Assembly (NCBI GenBank): GCA_008694505.1
Contig: VZDJ01004378.1
Coordinates: 19,422,239 to 19,486,238 of the forward strand
Direction of reading: 5' to 3'
Origin: Cyanoderma ruficeps
Taxonomy: Eukaryota; Chordata; Aves; Passeriformes; Timaliidae
DNA: 64,000 nucleotides
The notes beneath the pieces were generated by a model, which did no database searches, was not told where the DNA came from, and saw nothing but the letters and a program-made list of their open reading frames with translations. Shown here piece after piece: positions 13,766-28,164 of the stretch (position 1 is the first letter of the stretch; each line of letters begins with the position of its first letter). A program made the translations under genes and the position numbers.

Positions 13766-16679
13766 GCCAGCTCAGCTCCTGAGGGGTCTTAGGAAAGCTA
13801 AAGGTCACAGTCATTCTGGTCTTGGCTTCATGGCATACTGACATCATTCTCAGTCCAGCTGCAGGATGCCAAGCACCAAGACAACACAAACTCACCATTT
13901 TCATTTGTTTGTCCTCAAGGCAATTCAGCTTGTTAACTTTGTTTGAAGGAGCTATGTTAGTACAGGTGTCAGCTGCAGATCCTTCTGCCAGCATCAGGCC
14001 ACATCCTCAGCACAAGCTCCACATCGTGTGTTTTGTAAAATTTAATAGCAACGTCAGCATAGGCACATGCACACACCCGGTCTGTACATACATGTATGAT
14101 GGGGCACTCCAGTGAGAGCTGCAGTACTGGTGACCTCTGAGGTTCAGGCTGCCACTCACTGACTTCAGGTAAGTTGTATCTGTTCCTTAGGCACAGAAAT
14201 GTATAGAGCATCTCTGCAGAATAAGTTAAAGTACCTGCTACAGAGATGAGCCCTCCCTTCCCAACTATTACTTTATAAAAGGGAAAGTTAACCTTCTGAA
14301 CATTCTTTCAAGTTCTAAATAAATTATCATGTTTTCAACAGCATTATCTTAGTGAAATCTGTGAATATTATAGTTATTATTACAATAAAGATTATAATAA
14401 AGGTTTTGACAATCTGCTTTGACATCTAAATGTGGAATTGGAATTATAATGCAAAAATGTCTGTTTAGGTGGGAAAAAAGCTAATGTATCCTTAGGGCAC
14501 GCATGTACTTAGCCTTGCACCCTAAATGAGCCATGCAGTACATGCAAGCACACAGATTACCAGGTCTCTGGTTTTTTATAGATAATTTTTTGCACACACA
14601 CAAAAATGCATTGGCACAAAGGAGTAACCAAGAGTGAAGTCAGCAATTCAGAGGTTAATTACTATTATTAAGAAAAAAATCCCACTTCAGGCACATCAAC
14701 TTTAAAGCTCGTTGCAAGTGGCCCTCTAAGAGGTGGAAGCAGCAAACAGTCATAAATAGAAGCTGTTCAATCTGTGATATAATAAGTGTGATGTGATACA
14801 AAGTCTGTGATAAAATTTCATTGTAAAAGTGCCTTGCCAAACAAGAGAAGGGGCAAATCAGTTCAATGAACTCTGAGAGCCCCTAAACCCAGATGGATTT
14901 CTCATTGACGCCTAAGGTATTTTATCCCCTGGCCTGGCTCAGCTCTGGGACTCTGACAAGTACTGTGACCTGACTTACAGCATCACTTCACAAAGTAACA
15001 AGTGAGCCCTGATTCCTGCAACATTGGGACCCCAACTTCACCACTACAGAAAACTCCCTGTGTTTCTGTACAAACTCTCTGCAGCTTGTGGGTGGATACC
15101 TTCTGCCTGCATAACCCAGTTTTCTCCCCTCCTGTTTTCCAGACTGGAGCTCAAAGGGAGTAGTGCTCCCCCAAACCTCCCCTGATGGCTCTTTATCCTT
15201 CCAGCCACCAACACCATTTTCCTAGTCTTCAAGATGATCTTTGTTAGTCCTTGTTACATGAGTAGCTGTGGCTGAGCAGAGAGAGGTAAGGGTAGCACTT
15301 GTGGGTTCATACACCTTGGGGCACAAAGTGAGCGCTTCAGCTGAGCACACGAGATTTCTTCCTGCTGGTTGATGCAATTCAATGTCAAAAATCATGTATT
15401 AGTGTTTAGATGACAGATTTTTTACATTTACGATGCCTGTGTTACAATGATACCTCTCCAGAGCCCACTGGTGACTGAGTGCTGGTAATTAAAATGATTC
15501 AGATCATCCTTATTTATGCCTTTTTCCAGTGAAACTGCCTTGATGACACTTCCCTTAAATGTTTCTGCAACACCTGCCACTGCAGAGAATCGCTAAGGAA
15601 TGAATTACAGCCATGATTAAGTTTCAGCTTTCAGAAAAGAAAATGCTTGAACTAAAATCCATCACCTGTTTTGATACAAATTAAAAACATTGGTTTGCTT
15701 CAGTAAGTCAAAGCTCCAAACACTGCACCCTAAATTCAAGCAGATGTTCTTTAGTCACAGCTATCTGCTATTACTTTTTCCTCGGTTCAACAACAGAGCA
15801 GTTAGCAGAAGTCATGTGAAAGGGGCTGACATTAAATAAAGAATGTCATTAATGTTATGGCTCCAAAGAAAAGTGAGATTTCTTTTATATTCGTTCATGA
15901 CTGTGGCTGATAATTGCTTCCTGTCTTACACCTACACAAAATTCATGAATATAATTACAGCAGCACAGTGCTGAATTCAATCAGAAGGGAGTATTGATTT
16001 GTGTATAAATCAAAAGCCATCTCCCTCCAGTTCTATTTACATGTTAGAAAAAAAAGGACTTTTCTGAAGAAACTGCAAATCAAGAAAGGGTAGAGTATTG
16101 CAGAAAACCTCACTTGTAGATTATATGGCCAGAAGGGAATATGATAATCTAAGTATGTCTACATATGCAAACCACAGATTTCCCAAATTAATTAAGCTTT
16201 TCTCTACAGTGTATTTTTTGAAGAAAAAACATCCACTTATTTTGGTAGATTTTCAAGTGCATAATTTAATTTATATGCACATAAATTATTTCCATGTTCT
16301 GTGCAGCAGAGCCGGCTGCCAGGAACAGGAGCAGGTGCTTCTGTTCTTGGGGTGCACATCCAGGTGACTATTACTCACTGGCAAAATCAGGGATGCCAGC
16401 TAGCACTAGGGGTTGCTAACAGGAGTGGGGGGAAACAGCTGTAATTTTTTTAGCTCACTCGCTTTCTTCCCATGCCTGCTAAAGCCTCATCATGACTGGA
16501 AGACACATAATGAACTTTGCAGTAATGACAACATGAGAACGAAGGGATGCTTCTCTTCTCCATAGGCAAAACAAGACCACATCAGTCCCGCTGCTAAACA
16601 TCCATCACCAAGTATTCAGCTCAAATTAACTGTCTTGGGAAAACTTGCAAGTTCTTGACTTCACCTAGGGCTACTAGCA

Positions 16680-17220
16680 ATTAAAGCTTGTTGTTGTCAG
16701 CCGAGAAAGAATCGATCAGAACCGACGGCTGCATGGTTCTGCATGGATGGCTCTTTCTAGTGAGCCAACTAAATAATATTAAAATTGATTTTGTGAAGCA
16801 TTCTTAGATGTTTTAATAAATGTATACTAACAGTCTATTTATGAGACCACAGTGTAGAAGGATTAAAGCCTGATCAGTTGTGACATGCCTTCATTTTTAA
16901 ATGGGAACCTGTTTGAAGAAACACAATCTATGCAGACTATAATTACATATATTAAGTTATGCCACAATCTGCTCTGCCACCGACTATGTAAGATTAAAAA
17001 CATTGCTAGGAAATGGCTAACTAATTAATCAAACTGGCTTGTTTCCCACAGCTTTCATTTGATCAATTCTACCTCAGATCTACTTTTATAGAAACAGTCA
17101 ACCAAACAGAAAAAGCTAATGCAATGGAAAGTGCTTTAAGAAATCACAACAAAGAGTGCATTTTTCTTCCATTGCTTTAACTAATACGATTCAGAAATTT
17201 GAAAAAATAAAGTGTAAATA
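16680..17220. other. Candidate conserved non-coding element
   Basis: An AT-rich, repeat-free stretch with many TAATTA/ATTAAT homeodomain-type words (such as CTAACTAATTAATCAAAC near 17,017) and an unusual CpG-bearing start, AGAATCGATCAGAACCGACG. No coding frame is apparent. Its texture resembles developmental enhancers of gene deserts, but only an alignment can show conservation. Confidence 0.3.
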
Positions 17221-19969
17221 TCTTATTTCCAAGTATCAAGGACAGATGATGGATGAGAGGCCCTGCCAAAGCACACCCTATACCTGAATATATACAGCAC
17301 CTACCCTGTTTGCCAAGTGCCATCCTCCATAGGTAAAAACAGAGCAAGAAATACTCTAAATCTTAAGACTTAGGAAGCTGCATTGTATTAAGCACTTGTG
17401 TCACTGTGTAGAAGATACCTGAAGAGTAGCTATTGCTGGGTAACGAAGGACTTAAATCGATGGGAAAATGTTGTGGGATTTTCCTTGAAGTTTCACTTAG
17501 TAAGGCTCCTGCCAGAGTCTCCAAGACATTATTGGTGTATTCCTGTGCCTAGCAAGCAAATGACCAGCATTTGCTGTGGGGCACTTCTGAGACAAAGGTT
17601 AAGAGCATATGCTCACACATAACCTAGAAGAGTTTAACCTCTCAAAATGACATCCTGAGCTGACACCACATAGCTACCTGAGAAGATAAAAGGCAAGGGA
17701 TGGCTCCTGCAGCTTTCTCAAGTGTAGCACCTCAAGAGGCACTGAGCTACAGTAACACCTCCCTCCTGAAGATGAACATGTTGTCCACTGGGGCAACATG
17801 GGGGGACAAGAGGACCACATCTTCATTTTTTCTGTACACAGAGAGCACAATAAGCAGTCTTGTTGAATCCAGTTTGATTTAAAGAATGTTAGAAACATAA
17901 AGGGGATGATAATGTAATAAAATCAACAGTTTTTCAACAAGGTTCCTAGCACAGTTTCTACAACATTTTTTGTCTGTTAATAAAGGAATGTCTAAGGAAA
18001 TTAAATGTATGATCAAAGAGCTGATAAAAAAAAACCCTGCTGCCTCAGAGAGCAATGTCAAAAGATGTGCTAACCTCTAGCTTTTGGCATTGGATCTAGA
18101 ATACTCATAGAGAGACGCTGGGGAAAGCATGCCTTCCCATCCCTTCCTGTGAAGCAAGAGTTTTGGGCAGATGGGTCTGGGAAGGTGATGAGGCAACATG
18201 GAAACTAAACTAGAAAATAACTTGACCCTGTAAAGTGAAAACCACTGTATATAGAACATAAAGAAGACAGTCCGTGCAAACAGAGTCATAGATATGCAAG
18301 TCCTTTCATGAAGATTTGATTTTTTTCTCCTGAATCCTCTCCAAGAGGATTCAGACAGTGAGCTTACCAAGATGCTCTGGAAATTCTCTCAATAGCATAT
18401 GTGCATATTGACTTGTTTACCAGCTTGAGAAATTGGGCCCTGACTGTTCACAGCATGACAGCCTAGGTTGAAAGAAGGTGACACTCTTCTGTGTACAGAA
18501 TTAGTTAATCCCCATCTGCTAGTGTGCCTACAATTCTAGTCATCTCCTGAAAAGAGACCAATAGCCAGGCAGATAATTAAAACACAAGATGTTTTAAAAT
18601 GCAAAATTTTTCACTCAGGCAAGCAGCTGAAATAATTTTCGCCTCCTTTTGTCTTCTTTTCCCCAAACCTTTGGTAAATTTGTTTTCTGACAGGGATATT
18701 CACTAGACATTCATGTTCTAGGAAGCGTTTACAGAATATCTATAAAAAGCAGCTCTCAATTATACCACTGCCAATGTTGGCATATGCAGCCTACACCTTG
18801 CCAGTCAGGAGTCACTGCATGTCACACACACTCACTGAGGAAGTGGAACACAGCTGAGAAGGCCAGGAATAAAGAGAAACGTCACCAGTATGAATGGGTA
18901 CAAAAGGTGTTCCAGGAAGACAGATGTATTGCATAATTTGAAGATGTCCATTAGGCCAGGTGACATCAGCAAGCCTAATCAGCAAGCAGGATCTCCAATG
19001 AATATTTTGTTGGGGAAATACTTAGGATGAACATGAGAAAAAAGCCAGCACAGGCCAGACTCTGCAGCAAGACCAGAGCCCAATATCAGACAGCCCTTGT
19101 CCCCAGCTGCTGCAGGGAGCAGCAGCAGCCACTCTTACACAAGGACACGAGAAGCCTCCTTGGCTGCAGTGTAGAATCATACTGGTATAGCAGGGCAGGC
19201 CAAGGGTCAGAGCTGGCTTGAGTCCAGCTGCCAGGGATGTGTCACTGATGATACACCTCCATGCAGGCACTCCACTGAGGACCTTGATTTTAAGCACATT
19301 TAAGATCACTTAGCATTTTAGCATGGGTTTTGCAAAATTGCATTTTCCAGCTGATGTTTCTGCAGTGATACTGGGATGGTTCCTGTTCATTTACCTGCCT
19401 ATGGCCTAATTATTTGAGAAAATGTTCCTAGCAACATTACGAAGAGTGAACTTTATTCTTTGAGCACTTAACACATGGCTAAATTTGACAAAAGCCCCTT
19501 CCTAACTCCATAGTCCTTAAAAGCCTTGGAATTTGAACCATCATACCAACTAATTACTTAATATCTGTGGCCCAATTTGAAGTAATTAATGTAGTTTCAC
19601 CTTCATTTATTCAAATTAGAGTTCATCCTGAGTACAGGCTATATAAAACACGAGAGACTTACAAAGATGAACTGGGCTACGAATGATCCCTGGACAATTA
19701 ATTTTTGTTCAAATGCTTACTGAATTACACATGTATGCCACATAATAAATTCAATAATGTCAGAAATTTCATCTCCGTGGTAAAAGTGTCCTGACATAAG
19801 GACTGTTCATGTTCCCCAAATGCATCCATTTGTTCACAAAAGAAATCTCCAGTTACAGCTTCCCTTGGAAGCTGTCCTCCAGCACAAGAGAATTAAAATC
19901 CCTTCATTTCCAAGCGAGAAGGTTTTGTGACAAGGAAATCTGGAAAGAAAAGGAAAAATTCTTATCTAT

Positions 19970-19993
19970 TTTTTTTTTGTTGTTGTTGTTGCT
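19970..19993 (+). repeat. Poly-T plus (TTG) simple repeat
   Basis: T-run followed by GTTGTTGTTGTTG. Comparable short simple repeats occur at 7,161-7,177 (GTT), 12,944-12,960 (TTTA), 44,975-44,991 (T17) and 42,647-42,659 (T13). No retroelement body is recognisable beside them. Confidence 0.85.
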
Positions 19994-20337
19994 TGTAAAA
20001 TCTAATAGTTACTATATAGTAACCACCATATGAGCATTGAGAAATGGTAATACTGTTCTTTTGTCTCTTTTTTTATAAACCTGCTTTCCCACGTGAGATT
20101 GATGTATGCAGACAATCATTCACAGTGTCCACAGGAGACCTGGTATGTGATTGAGGACATCAGGGTGAATGGGAGAAGTCGCCTGTGAACACTACAGTCC
20201 TGCTTTAAGCAAAACATCCCAAAATATGACCCAAGAACATCAAGGGCAAAGTCCCTTTACCTCTCTCTGCCTCAGCATTCCTGCCACTCTGGGTCTCACA
20301 ACACAATGATCAAATTTGATTATTTGATTTGTTCATC

Positions 20338-20757
20338 AAAGGGCTGGAACACCTCCCTTATGAGGACAAGCTGAGAGAGTTGAGGCTGTTCAGCCTGGAG
20401 AAAAGAAAGTTTGGAGGAGATCTTATTGCACCCTCCAGAACCTGAAGAGGGCTAAAAGAGAGTTGAAGAGGGACTTTTTACAAGGGCCTGCAATGAGAGA
20501 GGACAAGAGGGGTGGCCTTAAAGTGAAAGTGGGCAGGTTTAGATTAGCTTTTAGGAAGAAATTCTTTCCTGTGATGGTGGTAAGGCACCAGAAGCAGTTA
20601 CCCAGAGCAGTTGTGGGTGCCCCATCCCTGGAAGTGTTCAAGGCCAGGCTGAATGGGACTTTGAGCAACCGGTCTACTAGGAAGTGTCCCTGCCTATGGC
20701 AGAGGGGCTGGAACTTAAGGTCTTTAAGGTCCCTTACAACACATTCTATGATGATTC
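20338..20757 (+). mobile_element. CR1 LINE 3' fragment
   Basis: A plus-strand CR1 from GGGCTGGAACACCTCCCTTA through GCTGTTCAGCCTGGAGAAAA, the ORF2 C-terminal region, to ACACATTCTATGATGATTC. About 420 bases with intact 3' end; the reading frame is disrupted in places. One of the longer CR1 pieces here. Confidence 0.92.
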
Positions 20758-23700
20758 AACGAATATCATTAAGTTCCACCCTTCAGCTGGAATCATCATG
20801 AGAGCAGGACAAAGCCCTTTGTTAATACACTCTTTCCACACCTAACTACCCAGTGCTGAGCCACCTGAAGTAAGTGGCTTGAAGGGGTTATTCTCCAAAT
20901 CTGTGGGAACTTGATTCAGAGGAATCCTCTCCCTTAACTATCCCTTACCTCTCTTCCTCACACACAGTCACGGGAATCTGATTCCGCATGGGCACTGTCC
21001 TCTCTGGAGAGGTTCAAGATGGAGATGGAGGCAGGCAAGGAAAGCAGCTCTCACAAGCTCCTGGCAATATTACTGCAATCTGCAGGAAATTCCATAGAGC
21101 TGTGGAAAGAGACTGGGAATCAGTAGGAATCCTTGTCTACAAGACAGGCGACCCAGAGGCTCTGTGAGACTGAGGATAATACACAGGAGGGAGCATGGGG
21201 AGAGAATACAGATGGGTTTTGTGAAACTGTCCTCTGCTATTTAACAACCACTGCTAAACACTCTCTGTTTAAAATGTCCTTAAACTGGAAACTGTGTATA
21301 AAATGTAGCCTGAGGGCTGCTCTTCAGTTTGCCTTGTAACACTAATCTGCTATCAAGTCAAGGAAAATATGTAAAACAGATTTTACAACAAGGCAGGTAA
21401 CGGCTCCCCCAGCCTCCTGTTCAGGTGGGAAAACTGGATAAGAGACATACTGGTGGGCCCAGGCAGGTGCTCCAGGCCAGACTGGGTTTCCCTCTCAGTG
21501 CTGTGGGGTAGGGCTTGTGCCCAACAGTGGCTCTGCCACAGGAGAGGGGCACATCCTGGCCTCCTGACCCACAAGGGGGTGAGCCTCCAGGGCAGCCAGG
21601 TTTCAGCATTCAGACGTGAGGAGGAGCACAAAGAAGCCATTTATGCTGCTGCAATTGCAACATTAGATTTCAGTTTTATTCCCAAACATGAGCTGAGCTC
21701 TCAGTCATAGACAGGCTTTTTAATCAGCCCTGGCAGAGATGAAAAGCCCGAGAAAGAGAAGCAGTGTCTGTGCAAGAACAGCTCATTTATATTAAATAAT
21801 TATCCTGAAGGAGAGAAACAGCATGGGAGTTAATTTTTTTAATTATAAAGGAATAATTGCAGTCTGGAGGAGCATATAGAGTCCTAGCTTTCCCTGCAAG
21901 TTACCTATTTGTAGTAAAACCCAAACAGTAGGTCTGAGAGATAAGAAATATCTGTTTGTTATTATTTTGAAAACAGGGTATTGTATGAGAAGAAAGACCG
22001 GGAAATACTTCTGCAATCTCAAAAGGCTGCTGCTTTTATAATATCTCCTCTGCACAGTGGGATAGAAAATAAGTATCGTGAACATAAATGCTAAAAATAC
22101 AAGAGCTGACACAGAAACACATTCTGTAATCTGTTAGGAATGACTCTGTCAATGAATGTCTGTGTGTGTGTGTTGTATGAATACAGCATTCTCGTACAGG
22201 GGTATCTGACTGCACAAACTGCTTGTGTAACCTGCTACGTGCTTCCTCTTCTTTGATATTGCTTATTTAATAGCAAAGAGAAAGGATTCAACTCCAATAT
22301 TTCCCCATAAAAATTACTTTGGAGATGAGATGAATAAAAATAATAATAGTACCAACTCCCCAAATTAGGAACGTTTGTTTTTTTTTTCTCATTGCCAGAA
22401 ATTTATGATAGGGGCTGCAATCTCTTCTGGTCTTTTTGGATTACTTCCCTGGAGCTGAAGTCCTGAGCCTCCTGGCACACAGCACAAGAGCACCATTTTT
22501 TGGAACATGAGCATTCCACTGCAGGCTCTATTGCTTCCACCAAGGAAAGTGCCAAAATCTGTGAGATCCTGCCTGTTCCTCCTGCAGAATCAGGGCAGTG
22601 CTCAGCAATTCACTGCTGCTCCTCAGCACAGGGCAGTGAGCACACCTTGGCTTTACACGGGGAGCTCCTGGGCCAGCCTGGGAGATGACCAGCAGTACAT
22701 TCAGTAACCACATGAAGGTGGCAGGAGAGATGGAGTTCCTGTGCTCCCTGACGACTTGAGCAGTTACTCTACAGCACATCCCCGGCCATGCTGTGTGCCT
22801 CAGGGCCACCAGTGGGGACCTACAGGCACAGCAACCTGCAGCACCTCAGGGTGCCCTGCTCTCTCAAGCCTCTCTCCTCCCTGGGCTGTAAAAGCTACAG
22901 GTGCCATATTTCTGCTCTGAAAGGGTCTTCCTCCTGATTTTATCCACTGCTTCTTACTGTGTCTTCTCATCCTTGATTAAAGACCTGCTTGCTAAATGTA
23001 CCTCCAGCAATGGTGACAGCTTAAAATTTGAAAAATATTATTTCACTTTGAAAAGAGAGAGAAGTGCAGTCATAGGGGAGGGTGGTAGAAGCGAGGGGCT
23101 GGAGAGAACAGGCATGGCAATGGCCACTGGTGGGATAGGGCAAGAAAGGAGTCCCACAGCCAGGAGGATGGGCAAAGAAACAAGGCTGGATCTCCCCCTG
23201 AGAGCACATGACAGATGCTGCTTTGGACCTTAGCTTTGCCCCATCACCAGCACCAAGTGAAGGTATAGTTTATCAATCCACTTAGCCTGACTTAATTTTT
23301 ACACTTGTAAAAAATCTGAAATATTGGTTTCTATCTGTAAGCAAAAGCAGGCTGTGAGCTGACAGTTAGATACCATCTTCCTGTGATGATCAAAATTATT
23401 GCTGCCGAGTTCATAGCAAATTTAATTAATACAGAGATTTTGTGCTGCATACTATTGCAGAAATATATATAGAAAAATAACAATCTATACAATTATATAA
23501 TAAAATTAACTACATTAATTCCTCCATATGCCAATTCTAAAATTTTCTTGCTGTCTTAAATTCCCAGTAAATCTCCTTTTCAGGCCCCGCAAGCTACTAC
23601 ATTTGAAAATTTAAAAGCTTACAATAGCAGATGTACAAATCAGACTGTAGTGTTCATCTATACAAATGTCACTGGAATGTGACTATCAGGAACACTGATT

Positions 23701-26700
23701 TACTTTTACAGCTCTAGAAAACGGATTCGGTGTCATGAACTGTGTCAAGTACCCAAGACAGCATAGCAAAAGTTAATGTGCATAATACATTAAGCTAATG
23801 GGATTCAGTCAAGAGTGAATATGTCTCTTTGGGCTAAGAAAGCATCAAGTCTGTTCACGTCCTCTGAATGCTCTGCAGCCTGCTGAGTGCTTCTGCTATG
23901 GACACGAATGTGAAACCAGAGCAGGAGAGGAAAAGACACAGGATGTATCTGAGAGAACAGGGATGAAAAGATGTCAAGGAACACTGAAAAAGACCAATTC
24001 TCTTCAGCTGGGGAAAAAAAAAAAGGAAATAAACCCCAAAAGTTTCCTTCATATATCTATTTTGAACCAAATTCAACCTTGAAAGGCTGACCACTGCCTC
24101 AAAAGAATATACTCAAAATGGCCTTGGTTAAGGACAAGAGAATTTAAAACAGCAAACTTATTTTTGATAAACATGGGTGAAAAAATACTTCCCTCTACTC
24201 TAGACAGATAACTTCTTCCCATCTCTAGCATGCCATGAAAATTAATAGGGGAATAAGTTCATAGAAAAAGACTGAAAAATAAATCTGAATAGTAAAGATA
24301 AATACCATTGATTTAAAGGATTCTATTTTAACCTCAATTTGTACTATTTCCATAGTTTAATAGAAAGAGCACCACCAACACAACCACCTCCCCAACCCTT
24401 AGCCAAGGCTTCTAACAGGCTCTTCCTTGGCTCTTCCTATAAGGAAGCAAGGAAGGAGGAACTTACCTTTCCTCACAGGCAGCAGATGAGGCAGGTTCTC
24501 AAGCCTGCAGAAAAGTCCAGAGCACAGTCAAGAGTTTCTCCTGCAAACTCTCTGCTTGCAACAACTGAATCAGCACTTGTCTTCAAACATCTACACATCA
24601 TTTTTTTGGGTCAGCTCTTAACACTAGAGCTTATCAGCTGTTTCATATGTTAATACAAAAATATGTTTCCTCTATGGCTTGGCTTAAAACTTTCTTTTAA
24701 GGCAATGTATTTTATTTCATTTCATGACTTCAGGATTTTCTATTATTCTCAAAGAAACTGAATTTGAAAAGCTGAGGAAATTCTTCTCCATAAGGCGTGA
24801 GATAAACCTTGGGTAAAACTCTCAGCAGAGAATATTCATTTAAATATTAGTAGGGCTTCTATATGTCCGTGTTTGTATGCAGGTGCCTAAGCTCACCATG
24901 TCTTCAGTTCCAGCTCCTTGCATTCACATTCCTCCTTCTGGGGATCTCCTGTTTGTCTTGTCCACGCCCCACCAGCCCACTCAGATATGCCTCTGCTTAC
25001 CCCTCTCTGGCTGCCAGCCTGACCTCAGGCACTTGGACCTCTCCTGTGCCATCCTACGTGCTGCAGCCTTTCAGGAAAGGTTTTGTCACATGGTACCATC
25101 ACAAAGACATGTAGGATACACAGGACAGGAGAGTATCCTCAGGCACACTGGATTCACTTTTACATGAGACTCACAAATAACACAACGAAAACTGCGCAGT
25201 ATTTTCCAGTGGACAGAGATATTTAATGGGCAGTGTTTTCCTGAGTACAAAAAAAGCCAGAATAAATTAAAATATGATAATAACTCTAAGCTAAACACAA
25301 ACTGGTCATTTGCCTGCAATGCAGTTGTATATTTATATGCTTAAATATGGGTGTAAAATAGTTGTCAGAAAATTAGTTTTCTCTGGAAGACGTGACACAT
25401 AATCAGTGACCTCTTCAAGAACTCAGAAAAAGCTTAAAAGATGATAGATCTAGCTTTGTGATCTAGCAGCCAAATTCTAGTCACATTTTAGGGGAAGATG
25501 GTGGTATCTGAACTGAGACAAGCTATGAAATATTCAAAATACTTGGAAGATTTCAGCAGTAAAGCTGCCTTGTCAGCAGAGGATATTAAATCATAAAGGT
25601 CCAGATTATGCTGCACAAAGTCTTGTCCTGGAAGAAGATCCACAGAAATAAATTAAAGGAAAGTAACAGGACTATTCAAAGGCTTCATTGTTTTTCACCA
25701 GAAGGATGTCAAAATCTGGTCGCTAATAAAGTTGATTTAATTCCTTCTCCTTATTCCTGAGATTATTTGCAAAATTATAATCAATCACACAGGCCAGTAT
25801 TCAATTAAAACTCCAGTACTGAGCTAATACAAATACAGGTCATGACCTGAATGGCATCAAAATCTGAAACAAGAGAAGAAATGAACTGTGGTGAATTAGA
25901 CCATCATCTAAACAAAACCTGGGCAGAAAAGGTAACCCCCAGTGCAAGGTGGGTGCAGGAGAAAGCACCCAGGTGTGTTGGCAGGACTGGGTAAGTTCTT
26001 GCCACTGGACTTGGGTGAGCAGCTCTGCATTCAGAGGCAGGCTACCCATCATCATGGTTCAGTCCCTACTGAATCCCTGAATTAAATTCAATCCTTATTA
26101 CGGGTGGTCGTGCACAAATAAAACCCAGCTGAAAGACAGCAAGTAGCAGACCTTTCCTGGAAACAAATAACATCCTATTTTAGCGGACCATCGTTGAGAC
26201 TAATGCCTGATGTACAAGGAAATGAGCATGAGATAACACTTTCAAAATAGGCCGTGACACTTCTGCCGCTTGGGGCCCGTGGTATTCTGATGAGTAATGT
26301 CCGTCCTTATCAAGGCGCCGTGTGATCCGTGCGCAGGAGCCCGCAGGGCCCCAGTGCCAGCGGCGGAGCCGCGCCCGCCCCGTCACAGCCACCGCCGCTG
26401 GTGGCCCTGCGCGGCTGCCCCCACCAGAGCGGTGTCCCTCTCCAGAGGGTGTGTCCTCACAGCACCGCTACTGCTGGTGCCCGCACAGAATCCACGAGGG
26501 CATTCTCGTGCTAATTAAAACCCTCTTCCTCTGGAGACGCATCAGCTCTCCCGCATTGCCGGGACGGCCAAGCACGCAGTATGAGTTGCTGCCGAGAGAG
26601 AAGTCACCGACCAGAGCCTGCGGAGAAGGGGAGCACAACTGGAAGGGTGGAAGCCACATCCAGCAGGATTTTGTTGTCCTTGCACTGATAAACTGCCTGA

Positions 26701-28158
26701 AAGGTCTGGCACCAAACCCAGCTGGCCTCAGATGAAATATGTCTTCATGGAAGGCAGAGCGATGCCAAAATACTCATAGCAGCCCACATTCCATGCCATG
26801 AGTGGGAAAAAATTCAAGATATGAGTAAAATTATGGCATCTTCCGACTAGAAAGACATTATTCGTGTTTTCAGTGCCACAGTATACATGTTCTATTGGCA
26901 AATTTTACAGTAGCAATAGCAAAATTTTTGGCTCAAAAAAATTTAATAGCTTACATCAAAATAATTATTTATTTTCTTATTCATTTCTCTAGATAGATAA
27001 TACACATCAGGAAAAGTATCAACATCTTTTTTTCTAAAAAAACCCCAATTTTTCCTCACTCAATCCTAGCCTTTTCTTCTCCCATTTCCCTATGGTCACA
27101 ATAAAAAAAGATTAATGTGGAAAGTAAGGAAAATCAGATAATGTATCTAAATGGATGGAGAACTGCTCAGACCCTTTCACAGCTCAGTCGGGATTTTGGA
27201 GTAGGGTGGAGGGGGATGGAAACAGCTCGGTCCAGGTTACTTGTGTCACATTATGCTCAAGAATTATTACTTCTTACTTGAACACAGTTACTAGGTAAAA
27301 GGAATTTCAGGGTATACCCACAGCCTTTACAACCATATACTGTTCTTCATGAATCATTTCCTCTGAAGTTAAGGAGATGAGGTACACAATCGTATCATTG
27401 CACACGCTTGTATAAAAGGTACAAAAGGCCTTTTCTTTAAAAGTTAATAGCAGGAGAATGAAATAATCTCTTCTTTTTTTACAAGAGAATAGTTTCATTG
27501 TTCTGCCCACATACTTTATTTGTTGATCTGACATCTGTAATAGTGAAGTGGAAGAGGAAAGGGAAGCGGATGAAAGAAATAAGTGAATTAAAATATTTGG
27601 GATAAGCTTTTGGAGAACACTATACGACTATGCTTGAGTAAACTTGACGTGATCTAAGTAATAGCACAAACAATCAAACGCTGAAGGAAAAAGTCCACTC
27701 TGATCTGGTTGCAAACATTGACCTCTCTCATACCATCACCCATCCTACAGTGTTATTCTAATTTGCTTCTAAGGTTGTTCCCTGAAGACCTATTTCTCCT
27801 TTGTGAGTAGACAAAGTTTCCACTGCTGCCTCTGAGAGCTGTTTTTTACTATAATGTGTTTGTTTCTGACAGCAGCTCCTTGTGCTGAGTTAACTCCTTC
27901 AACTTAAATTTGGTTCCTCAGTTTTAGATGCCCCATGGGGTTCACACCATACTGCTGTGGATGGTGCGGAAAATATCAACTCCTTGGCAGGGCTAGGGAG
28001 TCTTGTCCTTATCTCCAACCCAGAGTCCCGGCGAGGAGCAGCCCCATGGCCTTGCAAGGCATGAGCCAAAATGTGGGTGGAGGGAGTCTTTACACCTTCA
28101 CTTCTGCCAGAGAACACCAACGCTGGCATCTCCAAGCCACCACAGCCAGGGGTTGAGC
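20758..28158. other. No gene recognised; CpG patch at 26.3 kb
   Basis: Intergenic sequence between the CR1 and the solo LTR. Around 23,380-23,780 it is AT-rich with ATTAATTA-type words and could contain a regulatory element. Apart from the CpG patch, nothing stands out on either strand. Confidence 0.7.
26260..26640. other. Orphan CpG-rich patch in gene desert
   Basis: CpG and G+C content rise sharply here, for example CCAGCGGCGGAGCCGCGCCC at 26,355-26,374, within otherwise AT-rich desert. Short open frames on both strands arise from the GC bias and show no family resemblance. It could be an unannotated promoter or an enhancer-type orphan CpG island. It lies about 22 kb from the PHLDA1 promoter. 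Confidence 0.6.
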
Positions 28159-28164
28159 ACCCTC

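Larger units (their letters stand above)
11614..20337. other. No gene recognised; one inverted CR1 inside
   Basis: Gene-desert sequence interrupted by the CR1 at 13.5 kb. From 14.2 to 17.3 kb it is notably AT-rich and repeat-poor, which is why the 16.7-17.2 kb stretch is listed as a possible conserved element; 15,830-16,010 has a similar texture. No exon-like frame with splice signals was found. Confidence 0.7.

Noticed and set aside
26297..26735. 137-codon frame and relatives over the CpG patch
   Set aside because: Arginine/proline-rich products of CpG-dense sequence, with no known domain or conserved start.
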